This document shows positions 41,996 through 50,431 of a DNA stretch of 64,000 bases, piece by piece (the first letter of the stretch is position 1; every line of letters starts with the position of its first letter). The notes under the pieces are model-generated. The model worked only from the letters and a program-made list of their open reading frames with translations. It was not told the origin of the DNA and searched no databases. This DNA comes from Ruegeria_C sp041537925 (GTDB taxonomy: Bacteria; Pseudomonadota; Alphaproteobacteria; Rhodobacterales; Rhodobacteraceae): NCBI RefSeq assembly GCF_041537925.1, contig NZ_JBGOSH010000004.1, positions 372,001-436,000 on the forward strand, in the 5' to 3' direction. The position numbers were made by a program, and so were the translations under genes.

Positions 41996-43042
41996 ATGAA
42001 ACTCAGCGATTTCGATTTCCATCTGCCCGAAGACCTGATCGCGACCCGGCCCGCCAACCCGCGTTCTTCAGCGCGGATGTTGGTGGCCGAGGGGGGCCGG
42101 ATCAGCGACGCTCATGTCCATGACCTTCCCGGCTGGCTGCGGCCCGGCGACCGGCTGGTGCTGAACGACACGCGGGTGATCCCGGCGCGGCTGAGCGGGC
42201 AGCGCCATCGCGACAGTGCGCAGGGGCCGGTTTCGGCCCGGATCGAAGCGACCTTGCTGGAGCCACGCGCCGATGGCGGCTGGTCGGCACTGGTCAAGCC
42301 GCTGAAAAAGGTGAAACCGGGCGAAGTGATCCATTTCTCGGACGCGCTGAGCGCCACGCTTGCCGCGGTCGAGGACGGTCAGGCGGTGCTGCGCTTCAAT
42401 CTGACGGGCGAGGATTTCGACGCAGAGCTTGCTGAGGCGGGCGCGATGCCCCTGCCGCCTTATATCGCCAGCAAACGCCCGGCCGATGCGCGCGACAAGA
42501 CCGACTATCAGACCGTCTGGGCGCGCCATTCCGGCGCGGTCGCGGCCCCCACCGCCTCGCTGCATTTCGACGATGCGCTGTTGGCTGCCCTTGCCGGGCG
42601 CGGCGTCGATTTCACCCATGTGACCTTGCATGTCGGCGCGGGCACCTTCCTGCCGGTGAAGGTCGAGGACGTGACCACCCACAAGATGCATGCCGAATGG
42701 GGCAGGGTCAGCCCGCAGGCTGCGGAAGAGATTGCCGCAACCAAACGCAACGGCGGTCGCGTCATCCCGGTCGGCACCACCGCACTGCGCCTGATCGAAA
42801 GCGCTGCGCGCGGCGGTGACATCGCACCCTGGGAGGGCGAGACCGACATCTTCATCTATCCCGGCTTCGAATTTCGGGTGAGTGATGCGCTGATGACCAA
42901 TTTCCACCTGCCCAAATCGACCTTGCTGATGCTGGTCTCGGCCTTGGTCGGGCAGGACCGCGCCCGCGCGATCTATGATCATGCGATAACTGAACGCTAC
43001 CGGTTCTTCTCATACGGGGATTCCTCGCTGCTGATCCCCTGA
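41996..43042 (+). CDS. queA: S-adenosylmethionine:tRNA ribosyltransferase-isomerase QueA
   Basis: Adds the epoxyqueuosine cyclopentane from SAM to preQ1-tRNA. The 348-residue protein shows MKLSDFDFHLPEDLIATRPA, RLVLNDTRVIPARLSG, LPPYI followed by D-K-T-DYQTVWA, PTASLHFD, THVTLHVGAGTFLPVK, TTHKMHAEWGRVS and TNFHLPKSTLLMLVSALVG, all family signatures. It follows the AsmA-like gene closely and is probably co-transcribed. The other queuosine genes are not in the window. Confidence 0.97.
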   Translation: MKLSDFDFHLPEDLIATRPANPRSSARMLVAEGGRISDAHVHDLPGWLRPGDRLVLNDTRVIPARLSGQRHRDSAQGPVSARIEATLLEPRADGGWSALVKPLKKVKPGEVIHFSDALSATLAAVEDGQAVLRFNLTGEDFDAELAEAGAMPLPPYIASKRPADARDKTDYQTVWARHSGAVAAPTASLHFDDALLAALAGRGVDFTHVTLHVGAGTFLPVKVEDVTTHKMHAEWGRVSPQAAEEIAATKRNGGRVIPVGTTALRLIESAARGGDIAPWEGETDIFIYPGFEFRVSDALMTNFHLPKSTLLMLVSALVGQDRARAIYDHAITERYRFFSYGDSSLLIP

Positions 43043-43146
43043 ATATGGGCCGGAACCGACGGGTGAATTGTCGTAGACAAACGCGTCCGCACCGCGCAGA
43101 GATGTCAGCGTGATCGTGATACTGGCCGTTTAATTGGAGGCTGCGG

Positions 43147-44418
43147 ATGCTTCAGGTTCTTTCCAGCGCTTGGGCGCTTTTGCTGGGCATGGGCCTGTTG
43201 ATGGTGGGCAACGGGCTTCAGGGCACGCTGTTGGGTGTGCGGGGCGAGCTGGAGGGGTTCTCGACACTCGAGATGTCTTTTGTGATGTCCGCCTACTTCC
43301 TGGGCTTCCTCGGAGGGTCGCGCCTGGCGCCCGAGATGATCCGCCGGGTCGGGCATGTGCGGGTCTTTGCTGCACTGGCCTCGTTCATATCGGCGGTGAT
43401 GATCATGTATCCGCTGATGACCAACCCGGTAGCCTGGGTGTTGGGCCGCGTGGTGATCGGATTCTGTTTTTCGGGCGTGTATGTGACCGCCGAAAGCTGG
43501 CTGAACAACGCCGCCGATAATGAAAACCGGGGCAAGGCGCTGTCGCTCTACATGATCGTGCAAATGACGGGGATCGTCACCGCGCAGGCGCTGCTGCTGG
43601 TGGGCGGGCCGGAAGGCTATCAATCCTTCGTCATTGCCTCGATCCTTGTCTCGATCTCGTTCGCGCCGATCCTTCTGTCGATTTCGCCGACACCGGCTTT
43701 CGACACCGCCAAGCCGATGAGCCTGCGGCAGATCCGGCAGATCTCGCCGCTGGGCTGCGTGGGCATGTTTCTGCTGGGTGGCGTGTTTTCGGCGCAGTTC
43801 GGCATGGCTGCCGTCTATGGCTCTGCCGCCGGGCTGTCGCTGGCGCAGATTTCGATCTTTGTGGCGACCTTTTATATCGCGGCGCTGCTGATCCAGTACC
43901 CGCTGGGCTGGTTGTCGGACCGGATGGACCGGCGGCGTCTGATATTTCTGGTTGCCGGTGGCGGTGCCGGAGGTTCGATTCTTGCCATGCTCTTGGGCGA
44001 CCATTTTGTCATTTTGCTGGTCGCGGCCTTTGTGATCGGCGGCATGTCGAACCCGCTCTATTCGCTGCTGCTGGCACATACCAATGACTTTCTGGATCAC
44101 GACGATATGGCGGCGGCCTCGGGCGGGTTGGTGTTCATCAACGGCTTGGGTGCGATCGCCGGCCCGTTGATCACCGGTTGGTTGATGAGCGATCAAGTCT
44201 TCGGCCCGCCGGGTTTCTTCCTGTTCATCGCGGTGCTGCTGTTCGCACTGGCGCTTTACGCAGCCTTCCGGATGACCCAGCGTGCTGCCATACCGGTTGA
44301 GGAAACCGGGACCATGTCGCCGATGGGTCCGATTGCGACTCAGGTGGCGATGGAGGTCGCGCAGGAGGTCGCAATCGAGGCCGAACTGGAGGAGCAAGAT
44401 GCCGATCAACCGGCTTGA
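43147..44418 (+). CDS. MFS transporter, YcaD-like
   Basis: A 423-residue, about 12-helix major facilitator. Its N-terminal half has GNGLQGTLLGVRGELEGFSTLEMSFVMSAYFLGFLGGSRLAPEMIRRVGHVRVF, the YcaD-like pattern, with CFSGVYVTAESWLNNAADNENRGKALSLYM in the middle. A polar 35-residue tail (MSPMGPIATQVAMEVAQEVAIEAELEEQ) is unusual. TTGGAGG lies seven to ten bases before the ATG. The substrate is unknown. Confidence 0.92.
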   Translation: MLQVLSSAWALLLGMGLLMVGNGLQGTLLGVRGELEGFSTLEMSFVMSAYFLGFLGGSRLAPEMIRRVGHVRVFAALASFISAVMIMYPLMTNPVAWVLGRVVIGFCFSGVYVTAESWLNNAADNENRGKALSLYMIVQMTGIVTAQALLLVGGPEGYQSFVIASILVSISFAPILLSISPTPAFDTAKPMSLRQIRQISPLGCVGMFLLGGVFSAQFGMAAVYGSAAGLSLAQISIFVATFYIAALLIQYPLGWLSDRMDRRRLIFLVAGGGAGGSILAMLLGDHFVILLVAAFVIGGMSNPLYSLLLAHTNDFLDHDDMAAASGGLVFINGLGAIAGPLITGWLMSDQVFGPPGFFLFIAVLLFALALYAAFRMTQRAAIPVEETGTMSPMGPIATQVAMEVAQEVAIEAELEEQDADQPA

Positions 44419-44727
44419 TTGCTTCGCATCTTCGGTACAAGCAGCGACAATGCGCGGTCCGGATCACGCATTGTTTCATTTTTCCGGGCGTTTATGCCGG
44501 AATGTCACACTGCAAAATGGAAACAATCCCGCGCGCCGAACGGGCTGTTACCGCAAACCTTTCATAAAAATGTTAATAACTTCACATTCGAGGTGAAAAT
44601 TTGTGCATTTCCACGGAAACAATCGCAACAGTCAGGCCTTGTTGCAATTCGTGACTGTATCGGGGCTGCAAAAAAAGTGTTACTCTGCATATGCCTTTGG
44701 GGGGCTAACGAAAGGTGGAGTGAGGAC
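44419..44727. other. 309-base AT-rich spacer before the DUF924 gene
   Basis: Between the MFS stop and the DUF924 start. It is visibly richer in A/T than its surroundings, and an open frame crosses it without family-like features. It probably carries the promoter of the DUF924 gene, but I could not pick a convincing -35/-10 pair. No repeat, RNA or terminator is clear. Confidence 0.45.
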
Positions 44728-45309
44728 ATGGTAGGTCCTGAAGAAGTACTGAGTTTTTGGTTAGATGAAATCGGTGAAGACGGGTGGTACCGACAAGACG
44801 AGGCGCTGGATCAGCAGATCCGCGAAAAGTTCTTGTCCGCCTGGGAGGTCGCATGTGAAGGGCGCTTTGCTCTTTGGCTGACATATCCCAGCGGCGCGCT
44901 TGCATACATTATCCTGATGGATCAGTTCCCGCGGAACATGTTCCGGGGCGAGGGACGGGCATTTGCCTCGGACCGTGCCGCCTTGGCAGCAGCAAAATGC
45001 GCGGTGGACAAGGGTTGGGATATGCGGATCGACGAACCCGCACGGCAGTTTTTCTACCTGCCGATGATGCATTCGGAAAGCCTCTGTGATCAGGAGCGCT
45101 GCGTGCGTCTTCTGTGTCAGAGGATGCCCGAAACGGGCGCGGCAAACATGTTGCACGCGCAGGCGCATCGCCAGATCATCCGTCAGTTTGGCCGGTTTCC
45201 TTACCGCAACGAAGCGCTGAGCCGCGAGACGACGCCGCAGGAAATGGCGTTTGTGTCCAATGGCGGTTACGGTGCAACCGTTCGCGAATTGCAGTCCGCC
45301 GCCGTCTAA
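44728..45309 (+). CDS. DUF924 family protein
   Basis: A 193-residue DUF924 protein, a TPR-like helical fold: VLSFWLDEIGEDGWYRQDEALDQQIREKF, then GALAYIILMDQFPRNMFRGEGRAFASDRAALAAAKCAVDKGWD and HSESLCDQERCVRLL. DQFPRNMFRG and FYLPMMHSE are hallmarks. The function is unknown. The open frame extends 103 codons upstream, but AGGTGGAG seven bases before this ATG and the family N-terminus fix the start. Its stop overlaps that of the convergent gene at 45306. Confidence 0.93.
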   Translation: MVGPEEVLSFWLDEIGEDGWYRQDEALDQQIREKFLSAWEVACEGRFALWLTYPSGALAYIILMDQFPRNMFRGEGRAFASDRAALAAAKCAVDKGWDMRIDEPARQFFYLPMMHSESLCDQERCVRLLCQRMPETGAANMLHAQAHRQIIRQFGRFPYRNEALSRETTPQEMAFVSNGGYGATVRELQSAAV

Positions 45310-45316
45310 GACGGCG
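45300..45316. terminator. Hairpin holding two convergent stop codons
   Basis: CGCCGTC-type arms (45300-45306 and 45310-45316) pair around TAA, which is the DUF924 stop codon (45307-45309); the convergent gene's stop (45306-45308, read on the minus strand) overlaps it. Stem of 7 bp with a 3-base loop. No T tract. Confidence 0.35.
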
Positions 45317-45734
45317 TCGGGACGCAACCGCGCAAGGCGGTCAGCCGCACGGCGACGGCATCTGCTGTCGCTGTAATGGTCTGGTCCAGCAACTGGCTGG
45401 GTTTGTCGGATAGATCGTCGATCCGCGTGCGCACCTCGTTGAGCTGCGTGTTCAACGCGGCCAGTTCTGACCGGATCTCGGTCAGCTGCCGCACGTTCTC
45501 TACAGATGTATCCTTGTCGAGCGCGTCCAGATCGCCACGCAATCCTTCAAGCTGCGCCACGATCTCCTGCATCTCGGTACGCAGGGGTGTCACCACCTGC
45601 ACCGCATCCGCGAATGTGTCGGCAACCTGGTTCGCGCGGTCAAAGACCATCCACGCCAGGAACAGGCACAGCGCCAGCAGGATCAGCGTTGCGTTGAGCA
45701 GCGCCAGCACAAGATCTTTCAATGTTTTTGCCAT
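45306..45734 (-). CDS. Unrecognised membrane coiled-coil protein
   Basis: A 142-residue protein with one N-terminal membrane segment (LVLALLNATLILLALCLFLAWMVF, about residues 8-31). A long coiled coil follows (about 45-115), rich in Leu, Glu and Asp. No further domain is recognised. It resembles small envelope proteins with an extracytoplasmic or cytoplasmic coil; the orientation is not certain. It converges on DUF924 and lies 204 bases from the lpd start on the other strand, so the gap holds both promoters. Confidence 0.75.
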   Translation of the reverse strand: MAKTLKDLVLALLNATLILLALCLFLAWMVFDRANQVADTFADAVQVVTPLRTEMQEIVAQLEGLRGDLDALDKDTSVENVRQLTEIRSELAALNTQLNEVRTRIDDLSDKPSQLLDQTITATADAVAVRLTALRGCVPTPS

Positions 45735-45890
45735 CTTTCAGGGGCCTCCGACAGGGTCGCGATGCAACCGGTGTGGCTGCGTTCTAGCCAGCATCAGAGG
45801 ATGCGTATAGGGTGATGTCCAGCGGATATCCGCGACATTACCCCGCGATGCATTTTCTTTCCCCAAGGGTTGTTGATGCGCCGCGAAAAC

Positions 45891-45908
45891 TAGTTTAATG
45901 CTAAACTA
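45891..45908. promoter_or_regulatory. Palindromic operator candidate before lpd
   Basis: TAGTTTAATGCTAAACTA, with 7-bp perfect arms around ATGC, ends 30 bases before the lpd ATG. It matches the pdhA-upstream palindrome in both arms; the four central bases differ. Position fits a repressor of lpd. Confidence 0.65.
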
Positions 45909-45938
45909 AATTTCACGGACCGGCGCCGAGAGGGAAAC

Positions 45939-47333
45939 ATGGCTGCACAATCCTATGATCTGATCGTAATCGGCTCAGGCCCGGGCGGCTATGTGGCCGC
46001 CATTCGCGCCGCGCAACTGGGGCTCAAGACCTGCGTGGTCGAGCGCGAGCATCTGGGCGGCATCTGCCTGAACTGGGGCTGCATCCCAACCAAGGCGCTG
46101 CTGCGCAGCTCCGAAGTGTTCCACCTGATGGAGCGCGCCAAGGAGTTTGGTCTGTCCGCCGGCAAGGTCGGCTATGATCTGGACGCGGTCGTGCAACGGT
46201 CTCGCGGCGTGGCCAACCAGCTTAGCGGGGGCATCGGGCACCTGCTGAAAAAGAACAAGGTGACGGTTGTCATGGGCGAGGGGACGATCCCCGCCAAAGG
46301 CAAGGTCAGCGTCAAGACCGACAAGGGCAGTGAGGAGCTCACCGCCAAGAACATCATCGTTGCCACCGGCGCGCGGGCGCGCGAATTGCCAGGGCTTGAG
46401 GCGGATGGCGATCTGGTCTGGACCTACAAGCACGCGTTGCTGCCGCCGCGCATGCCGAAGAAGTTGCTGGTCATCGGCTCGGGCGCGATCGGCATCGAAT
46501 TTGCCAGTTTCTATAATACGCTCGGCGCCGATACGACGGTGGTCGAGGTGATGGATCGGGTTCTGCCAGTCGAAGATGCCGAGATCAGCGCCTTTGCCAA
46601 GAAAGCCTTTGAGAAACAGGGCATGAAGATCATGGAGAAATCCATGGTCAAACAACTGGACCGGGCCAAGGGCAAGGTCACCGCGCATATCGAGGCTGGC
46701 GGCAAGATCGAAAAGCACGATTTCGACACCGTGATTTCCGCCGTGGGCATCGTTGGCAATGTCGAAGGGTTGGGCCTTGAGGCCCTGGGCGTCAAGATCG
46801 ACCGCACGCACGTTGTCACCGATGAATTCTGCCGCACCGGTGTCGATGGGGTCTATGCCATCGGCGACATCGCGGGCGCGCCATGGCTGGCGCATAAGGC
46901 CAGCCATGAGGGTGTCATGGTTGCGGAACTGATCGCGGGTAAACACGCGCACCCCGTAAAGCCGGAAAGCATCGCGGGCTGCACCTATTGCCAGCCGCAA
47001 GTGGCCAGCGTCGGCTATTCCGAGGCCAAGGCCAAGGAATTGGGCTATGATGTCAAGGTGGGCCGCTTCCCCTTCATCGGCAATGGCAAGGCCATCGCTC
47101 TGGGCGAATCCTCAGGCCTGATCAAGACGGTGTTCGACGCCAAGACCGGCGAGCTTCTGGGCGCGCATATGATCGGTGCTGAGGTGACCGAGTTGATCCA
47201 GGGCTATGTGGTGGGCCGACAGTTGGAGACCACCGAAGAGGACTTGATGCAGACCGTCTTCCCGCATCCGACGCTCAGCGAGATGATGCATGAAAGCGTG
47301 CTGGACGCTTATGGCAAAGTCATTCATATGTAA
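45939..47333 (+). CDS. lpdA: Dihydrolipoyl dehydrogenase (E3)
   Basis: Reoxidises dihydrolipoamide with NAD for pyruvate and other 2-oxoacid dehydrogenases. The 464-residue flavoprotein has the FAD motif VIGSGPGGYVAAIRAAQLG, the redox disulfide GGICLNWGCIPTK, the NAD motif VIGSGAIGIEFASFY and the C-terminal HPTLSEMMHESVLDAYG with the catalytic His-Glu. All are intact. It stands alone in its transcription unit, 19 kb from the E1/E2 operon. Shared palindromes suggest joint control. A strong terminator follows. Confidence 0.96.
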   Translation: MAAQSYDLIVIGSGPGGYVAAIRAAQLGLKTCVVEREHLGGICLNWGCIPTKALLRSSEVFHLMERAKEFGLSAGKVGYDLDAVVQRSRGVANQLSGGIGHLLKKNKVTVVMGEGTIPAKGKVSVKTDKGSEELTAKNIIVATGARARELPGLEADGDLVWTYKHALLPPRMPKKLLVIGSGAIGIEFASFYNTLGADTTVVEVMDRVLPVEDAEISAFAKKAFEKQGMKIMEKSMVKQLDRAKGKVTAHIEAGGKIEKHDFDTVISAVGIVGNVEGLGLEALGVKIDRTHVVTDEFCRTGVDGVYAIGDIAGAPWLAHKASHEGVMVAELIAGKHAHPVKPESIAGCTYCQPQVASVGYSEAKAKELGYDVKVGRFPFIGNGKAIALGESSGLIKTVFDAKTGELLGAHMIGAEVTELIQGYVVGRQLETTEEDLMQTVFPHPTLSEMMHESVLDAYGKVIHM

Positions 47334-47354
47334 GATATGAAAATCATGAAAAAG

Positions 47355-47385
47355 AAAGCCGGGCAATGGCTTGCCCGGCTTTTTT
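47355..47385. terminator. Terminator after lpd
   Basis: AAAGCCGGGCAA (47355-47366) pairs with TTGCCCGGCTTT (47371-47382) around TGGC, with a T run at the 3' side. A tract at the other side lets it work for the convergent DUF1761 gene as well. Confidence 0.88.
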
Positions 47386-47389
47386 CATG

Positions 47390-47761
47390 TCATATCACCG
47401 CATGGGCAAGGATCATCAGGATGCCCGAGCCGATTGCATAGCCGGTATCAACCATGATCGCGAAGGGTGATTTCTGCGCCCAGGCCCCGACCGAGGCAGC
47501 CTGCGCTGCCACCGTCAGAATGGCCAGCACCGCAAGTCCCAGACTGTCGGTTGTTGCGGTGATCGCGATGATCAAAGCCAGCAGCGCCAGCGAAAGGACC
47601 TGCATGGCCATCGAACCCAGCGGTGGTGTCTCGGGCGGGTCCGGGCTGATCCGTGTGCCTTCGGCCCAGCGGCGTTGAAAACCCAGCGGGCCGTAGACCA
47701 GAAAGCCGAGCAGAAAGGCAAGGACGACGCCCGCGCCCATGGCCAGCCAGTTCACCATCAT
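47390..47761 (-). CDS. DUF1761-like small membrane protein
   Basis: A 123-residue protein of about four membrane segments, starting MMVNWLAMGAGVVLAFLLGFLVYGPLGFQRRW and continuing QVLSLALLALIIAITATTD, which fits DUF1761. Function unknown. The start overlaps the SRPBCC stop codon, making it the last gene of a three-gene operon with an ArsR regulator. Confidence 0.8.
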   Translation of the reverse strand: MMVNWLAMGAGVVLAFLLGFLVYGPLGFQRRWAEGTRISPDPPETPPLGSMAMQVLSLALLALIIAITATTDSLGLAVLAILTVAAQAASVGAWAQKSPFAIMVDTGYAIGSGILMILAHAVI

Positions 47762-48180
47762 AGGGCTGCCTCCAATGCCTGCAGGATCATGGTCCAGCCG
47801 CCCTGATGATTGTCGCGGCTTTCCTCGGAGGGGAAGCGTACATGGTGCAGCCGCACATCGGTGCCGCCATCGCGGGCGCTGAACTCCAGCGTCACGGTGG
47901 AATCGTCCTGACTATAGGGCGAGACCCAGGTGAAACGCAGCCGGTTGGGCCGGTCGATTTCCAGATATTCGCCCTCATGCGGCAGATCGCCCGCCTCGGG
48001 CGCGCGCATGATGATGCGGAACCGGCCGCCAACCTTGGCGTCGGAACTGGCCTCGGGCACTGACATGCCCGGCCCGGGCAGCATGAATTTCATCAGCATT
48101 TCAGGGTCCAGCCAGGCGTCGAACACGCGCTCGGGCGGGTAGGGCATGTGGTGGCTGATATCCAGTGACAGGTCACTCAT
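47758..48180 (-). CDS. SRPBCC (AHSA1-type) protein
   Basis: A 140-residue START/Bet v1-fold protein of the AHA1 C-terminal type. It has SHHMPYPPERVFDAWLDPEMLMKFMLPGPGMSVPEASSDAKVGGRFRIIMRA, RLRFTWVSPYSQDDSTVTLEFSARDGGTDVRLHHVRFPSEESRDNHQGGWTMILQALE, all typical. These proteins bind hydrophobic ligands. The neighbour pattern ArsR-SRPBCC is very common in bacteria. Confidence 0.93.
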   Translation of the reverse strand: MSDLSLDISHHMPYPPERVFDAWLDPEMLMKFMLPGPGMSVPEASSDAKVGGRFRIIMRAPEAGDLPHEGEYLEIDRPNRLRFTWVSPYSQDDSTVTLEFSARDGGTDVRLHHVRFPSEESRDNHQGGWTMILQALEAAL

Positions 48181-48508
48181 TGTCGTCCTCCTTCAGGGCA
48201 GCTTCGAGGGCTTCCAGCCGCAGCGCCCAGATCGAACGCAAGTCGGCAAACCATTGGTCGATGTCCGAGAGTGGCCCCATCTGAACCTCGATCAGATGCT
48301 CGCGCCATTCGGTGCGTCGCGACACCAGCCCGGCCTTTTCCAGCACCTTGATATGCTTGGAGACCGAGTTGAGGCTCATGTCGAAGCGCCGCGCGATATC
48401 GGTCACCCGCAGAGGGCCCTGCTGGGCTAGCTGCGTCAGGATCGCGCGGCGCGTCGGGTCCGATGCGGCCTTGAGAATCGTGGTCAGGGGATCTTCTCGT
48501 TCAACCAT
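48173..48508 (-). CDS. ArsR-family helix-turn-helix regulator
   Basis: A 111-residue ArsR-type winged helix: AASDPTRRAILTQLAQQGPLRVTDIARRFDMSLNSVSKHIKVLEKAGLVSRRTEWREHLIEV. No Cys metal site is present, so it is the SRPBCC-linked ArsR subtype, not a metal sensor. It overlaps the SRPBCC gene by 8 bases and probably represses its own operon. Confidence 0.95.
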   Translation of the reverse strand: MVEREDPLTTILKAASDPTRRAILTQLAQQGPLRVTDIARRFDMSLNSVSKHIKVLEKAGLVSRRTEWREHLIEVQMGPLSDIDQWFADLRSIWALRLEALEAALKEDDNE

Positions 48509-48626
48509 ATGGATGAATTAGCATGTGCGCTGCCATCAATCAACCTTATAGGTGAATGAAGAGTGCCTTCGGGCTGGACCTTGTCCGGGGCGCCTGCTTA
48601 AGTCGCGGCGAAACCGACGGAATGCC

Positions 48627-49187
48627 ATGTCCAGCCTGAACAGAATCGTGATGAACCGATCCAGCCGGCGGCTGATCCGGAACTTGCAGCCTGAGGGGCT
48701 GGATGTGGCTGAGATCTCCGGCAAATGGGGCCGGCAGTTTCCGTTTCGGACCTATGACAGCTTTCGCTATCCGGCGCATGATATCTGCGCGGGCCCGGTT
48801 CTGGACGATGCCGGGCAGCCGCGCCGATTCGATCTGGTGCTGGCCAATCAGGTCTGGGAGCATCTTGATCGCCCTTATGAGGCGACGCTCAACGTGCTCG
48901 AGATGCTCAGGCCGGGCGGATATTTCTGGCTGGCGGTGCCCTTCTTCATTCCATTTCACGCCGCCCCCCGGGACAATTCGCGCTGGTCGGCGCGCGGGTT
49001 GCGGAATTTGCTGATCGAATGCGGTTTTGCAAAGCAAGAGATCGAGTCGCTTCAATGGGGCAATCGCCAAGCGGCGTTGCGCAATCTGGAACCTGACTGG
49101 CCGCCGCAGTATGACGCCGACCGGGACAATCTGGACAATGACCCGGATTTCCCGATCTGCGCCTGGGCGCTGGCAAGAAAGACGTAG
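48627..49187 (+). CDS. SAM-dependent methyltransferase-like protein
   Basis: A 186-residue class I methyltransferase-fold protein. RFDLVLANQVWEHLDRPYEATLNVLEMLRPGGYFWLAVPFF is the usual motif II-III region. The Gly-rich SAM loop (motif I) is missing, replaced by VAEISGKWG, so it may be divergent in SAM binding or inactive. The long opening from 48552 is unlikely. It is followed one base later by an MFS gene, so they are an operon; substrate unknown. Confidence 0.8.
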   Translation: MSSLNRIVMNRSSRRLIRNLQPEGLDVAEISGKWGRQFPFRTYDSFRYPAHDICAGPVLDDAGQPRRFDLVLANQVWEHLDRPYEATLNVLEMLRPGGYFWLAVPFFIPFHAAPRDNSRWSARGLRNLLIECGFAKQEIESLQWGNRQAALRNLEPDWPPQYDADRDNLDNDPDFPICAWALARKT

Positions 49188-49188
49188 A

Positions 49189-50352
49189 ATGACGAGTGAG
49201 AGAACCCGCTGGGGCCTGATCCTGCTGATCTGGGTCGCGGGGCTGGGGGCCGCCGCGCAATATGGCAAGATCAGCGTGGTTTTCTACCGGATGGAGGCGC
49301 TTTACCCCGGCGTCGGCCATTGGCTGGGCTTCACCGTGTCGATGGTCGCGGTTCTGGGCATCGTCTTTGGCATTGTGACCGGGGCAGTGGTGGCTGCCAT
49401 CGGGTTCCGTCGCGCGCTTGTCGGAGCGCTGTGGATCGGGGCGGCGATGTCCGGTCTGCAGGCGCTGGACCTGTCTTTCGGGCTGTTTCTGTTGACCCGC
49501 GCAATCGAAGGCCTGTCGCATCTGGGGCTGGTGGTGGCCGCCCCCACGCTGATCGCGCAGATCAGCAGCGAACGGCACCGAGGGGCGGCCATGACGCTTT
49601 GGGGGACGTTCTTTGGCGTATCCTTCACGGTGCTGGCATGGCTCGGGCTGCCGCTGGTTGACCGCTTCGGGGTGTTGAGCCTGTTTGCCGCTCATAGCCT
49701 GATCATGGCCGCGCTGGCGGTGATCCTGCATCTGGCGTTGCGCAGCGTGCCCGCCTTGCCGCGCCAGCCCTTGCCTCAGATCTCCGAGCTTCCGAAGTTG
49801 CACCTGATCATCTACCGCTCACCCTGGATGAGCGCGCCTGCCGCCGGTTGGCTGTTCTACACCGCGTGTTTCGTGTCGATCCTGACCGTGATCCCGCCTT
49901 TCATCGTCCCGGAATGGCGCGGCTTCGTTGTGGGCGCGATGCCTCTGGCCAGTATTGTGTCGTCGATGAGCATCGGCGTGCTGCTGTTGCGATACATACA
50001 GGCTGTACAGGTAGTGCAGCTGGGCTTTGGATTGAGCGCATTGAGCATGATCTGGCTCTGGTCGATGCCCGGCGATCCTGCTGCCTGTCTGGTTCTGGCG
50101 GCCTCGATGGGGTTGATCCAGGGCGCCAGCTTTGCCGCTATCCCGCAACTTAACAGCACCGTGGTCGACCGGGCCTATGCGCAGGGCGCACTGGCGCAGA
50201 CCGGCAATCTGGGCAATGGCATCGGCACGCCGCTGATGGTGGCCTTGCTGGCGCTCTCGAGCTATTCGGCCATGGCGGGCGCGGTCACCTTGCTGTTCCT
50301 GTCCGGCCTGTTGGTGCATCTATTGTTGGCGCGCCTGCGTGCCGCTGGGTAA
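49189..50352 (+). CDS. MFS transporter
   Basis: A 387-residue membrane protein with about 12 segments; the N-terminal part reads WGLILLIWVAGLGAAAQYGKISVVFYRMEALYPGVGHWLGFTVSMVAVLGIVFGIVTGAVVAAIGFRRALVGALW, the MFS motif A region being GFRRA. It starts one base after the methyltransferase stop. The opening reaches back to 49027 but overlaps that gene. Substrate unknown. Confidence 0.88.
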   Translation: MTSERTRWGLILLIWVAGLGAAAQYGKISVVFYRMEALYPGVGHWLGFTVSMVAVLGIVFGIVTGAVVAAIGFRRALVGALWIGAAMSGLQALDLSFGLFLLTRAIEGLSHLGLVVAAPTLIAQISSERHRGAAMTLWGTFFGVSFTVLAWLGLPLVDRFGVLSLFAAHSLIMAALAVILHLALRSVPALPRQPLPQISELPKLHLIIYRSPWMSAPAAGWLFYTACFVSILTVIPPFIVPEWRGFVVGAMPLASIVSSMSIGVLLLRYIQAVQVVQLGFGLSALSMIWLWSMPGDPAACLVLAASMGLIQGASFAAIPQLNSTVVDRAYAQGALAQTGNLGNGIGTPLMVALLALSSYSAMAGAVTLLFLSGLLVHLLLARLRAAG

Positions 50353-50353
50353 T

Positions 50354-50368
50354 GTTCTTGTAACGTTC
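50354..50368. promoter_or_regulatory. LexA (SOS) box before uvrA
   Basis: GTTC (50354-50357), seven bases, GTTC (50365-50368): the alphaproteobacterial LexA motif GTTC-N7-GTTC, 64 bases before the uvrA ATG. A possible promoter (TTGGAG at 50380, TATGTG 17 bases later) lies just downstream. Conserved location and gene make this convincing. Confidence 0.82.
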
Positions 50369-50431
50369 CTATTTTTTTGTTGGAGACTCGGACGCGGTTC
50401 ACTATGTGTTAACCGGTGAACCGAGGGCATT

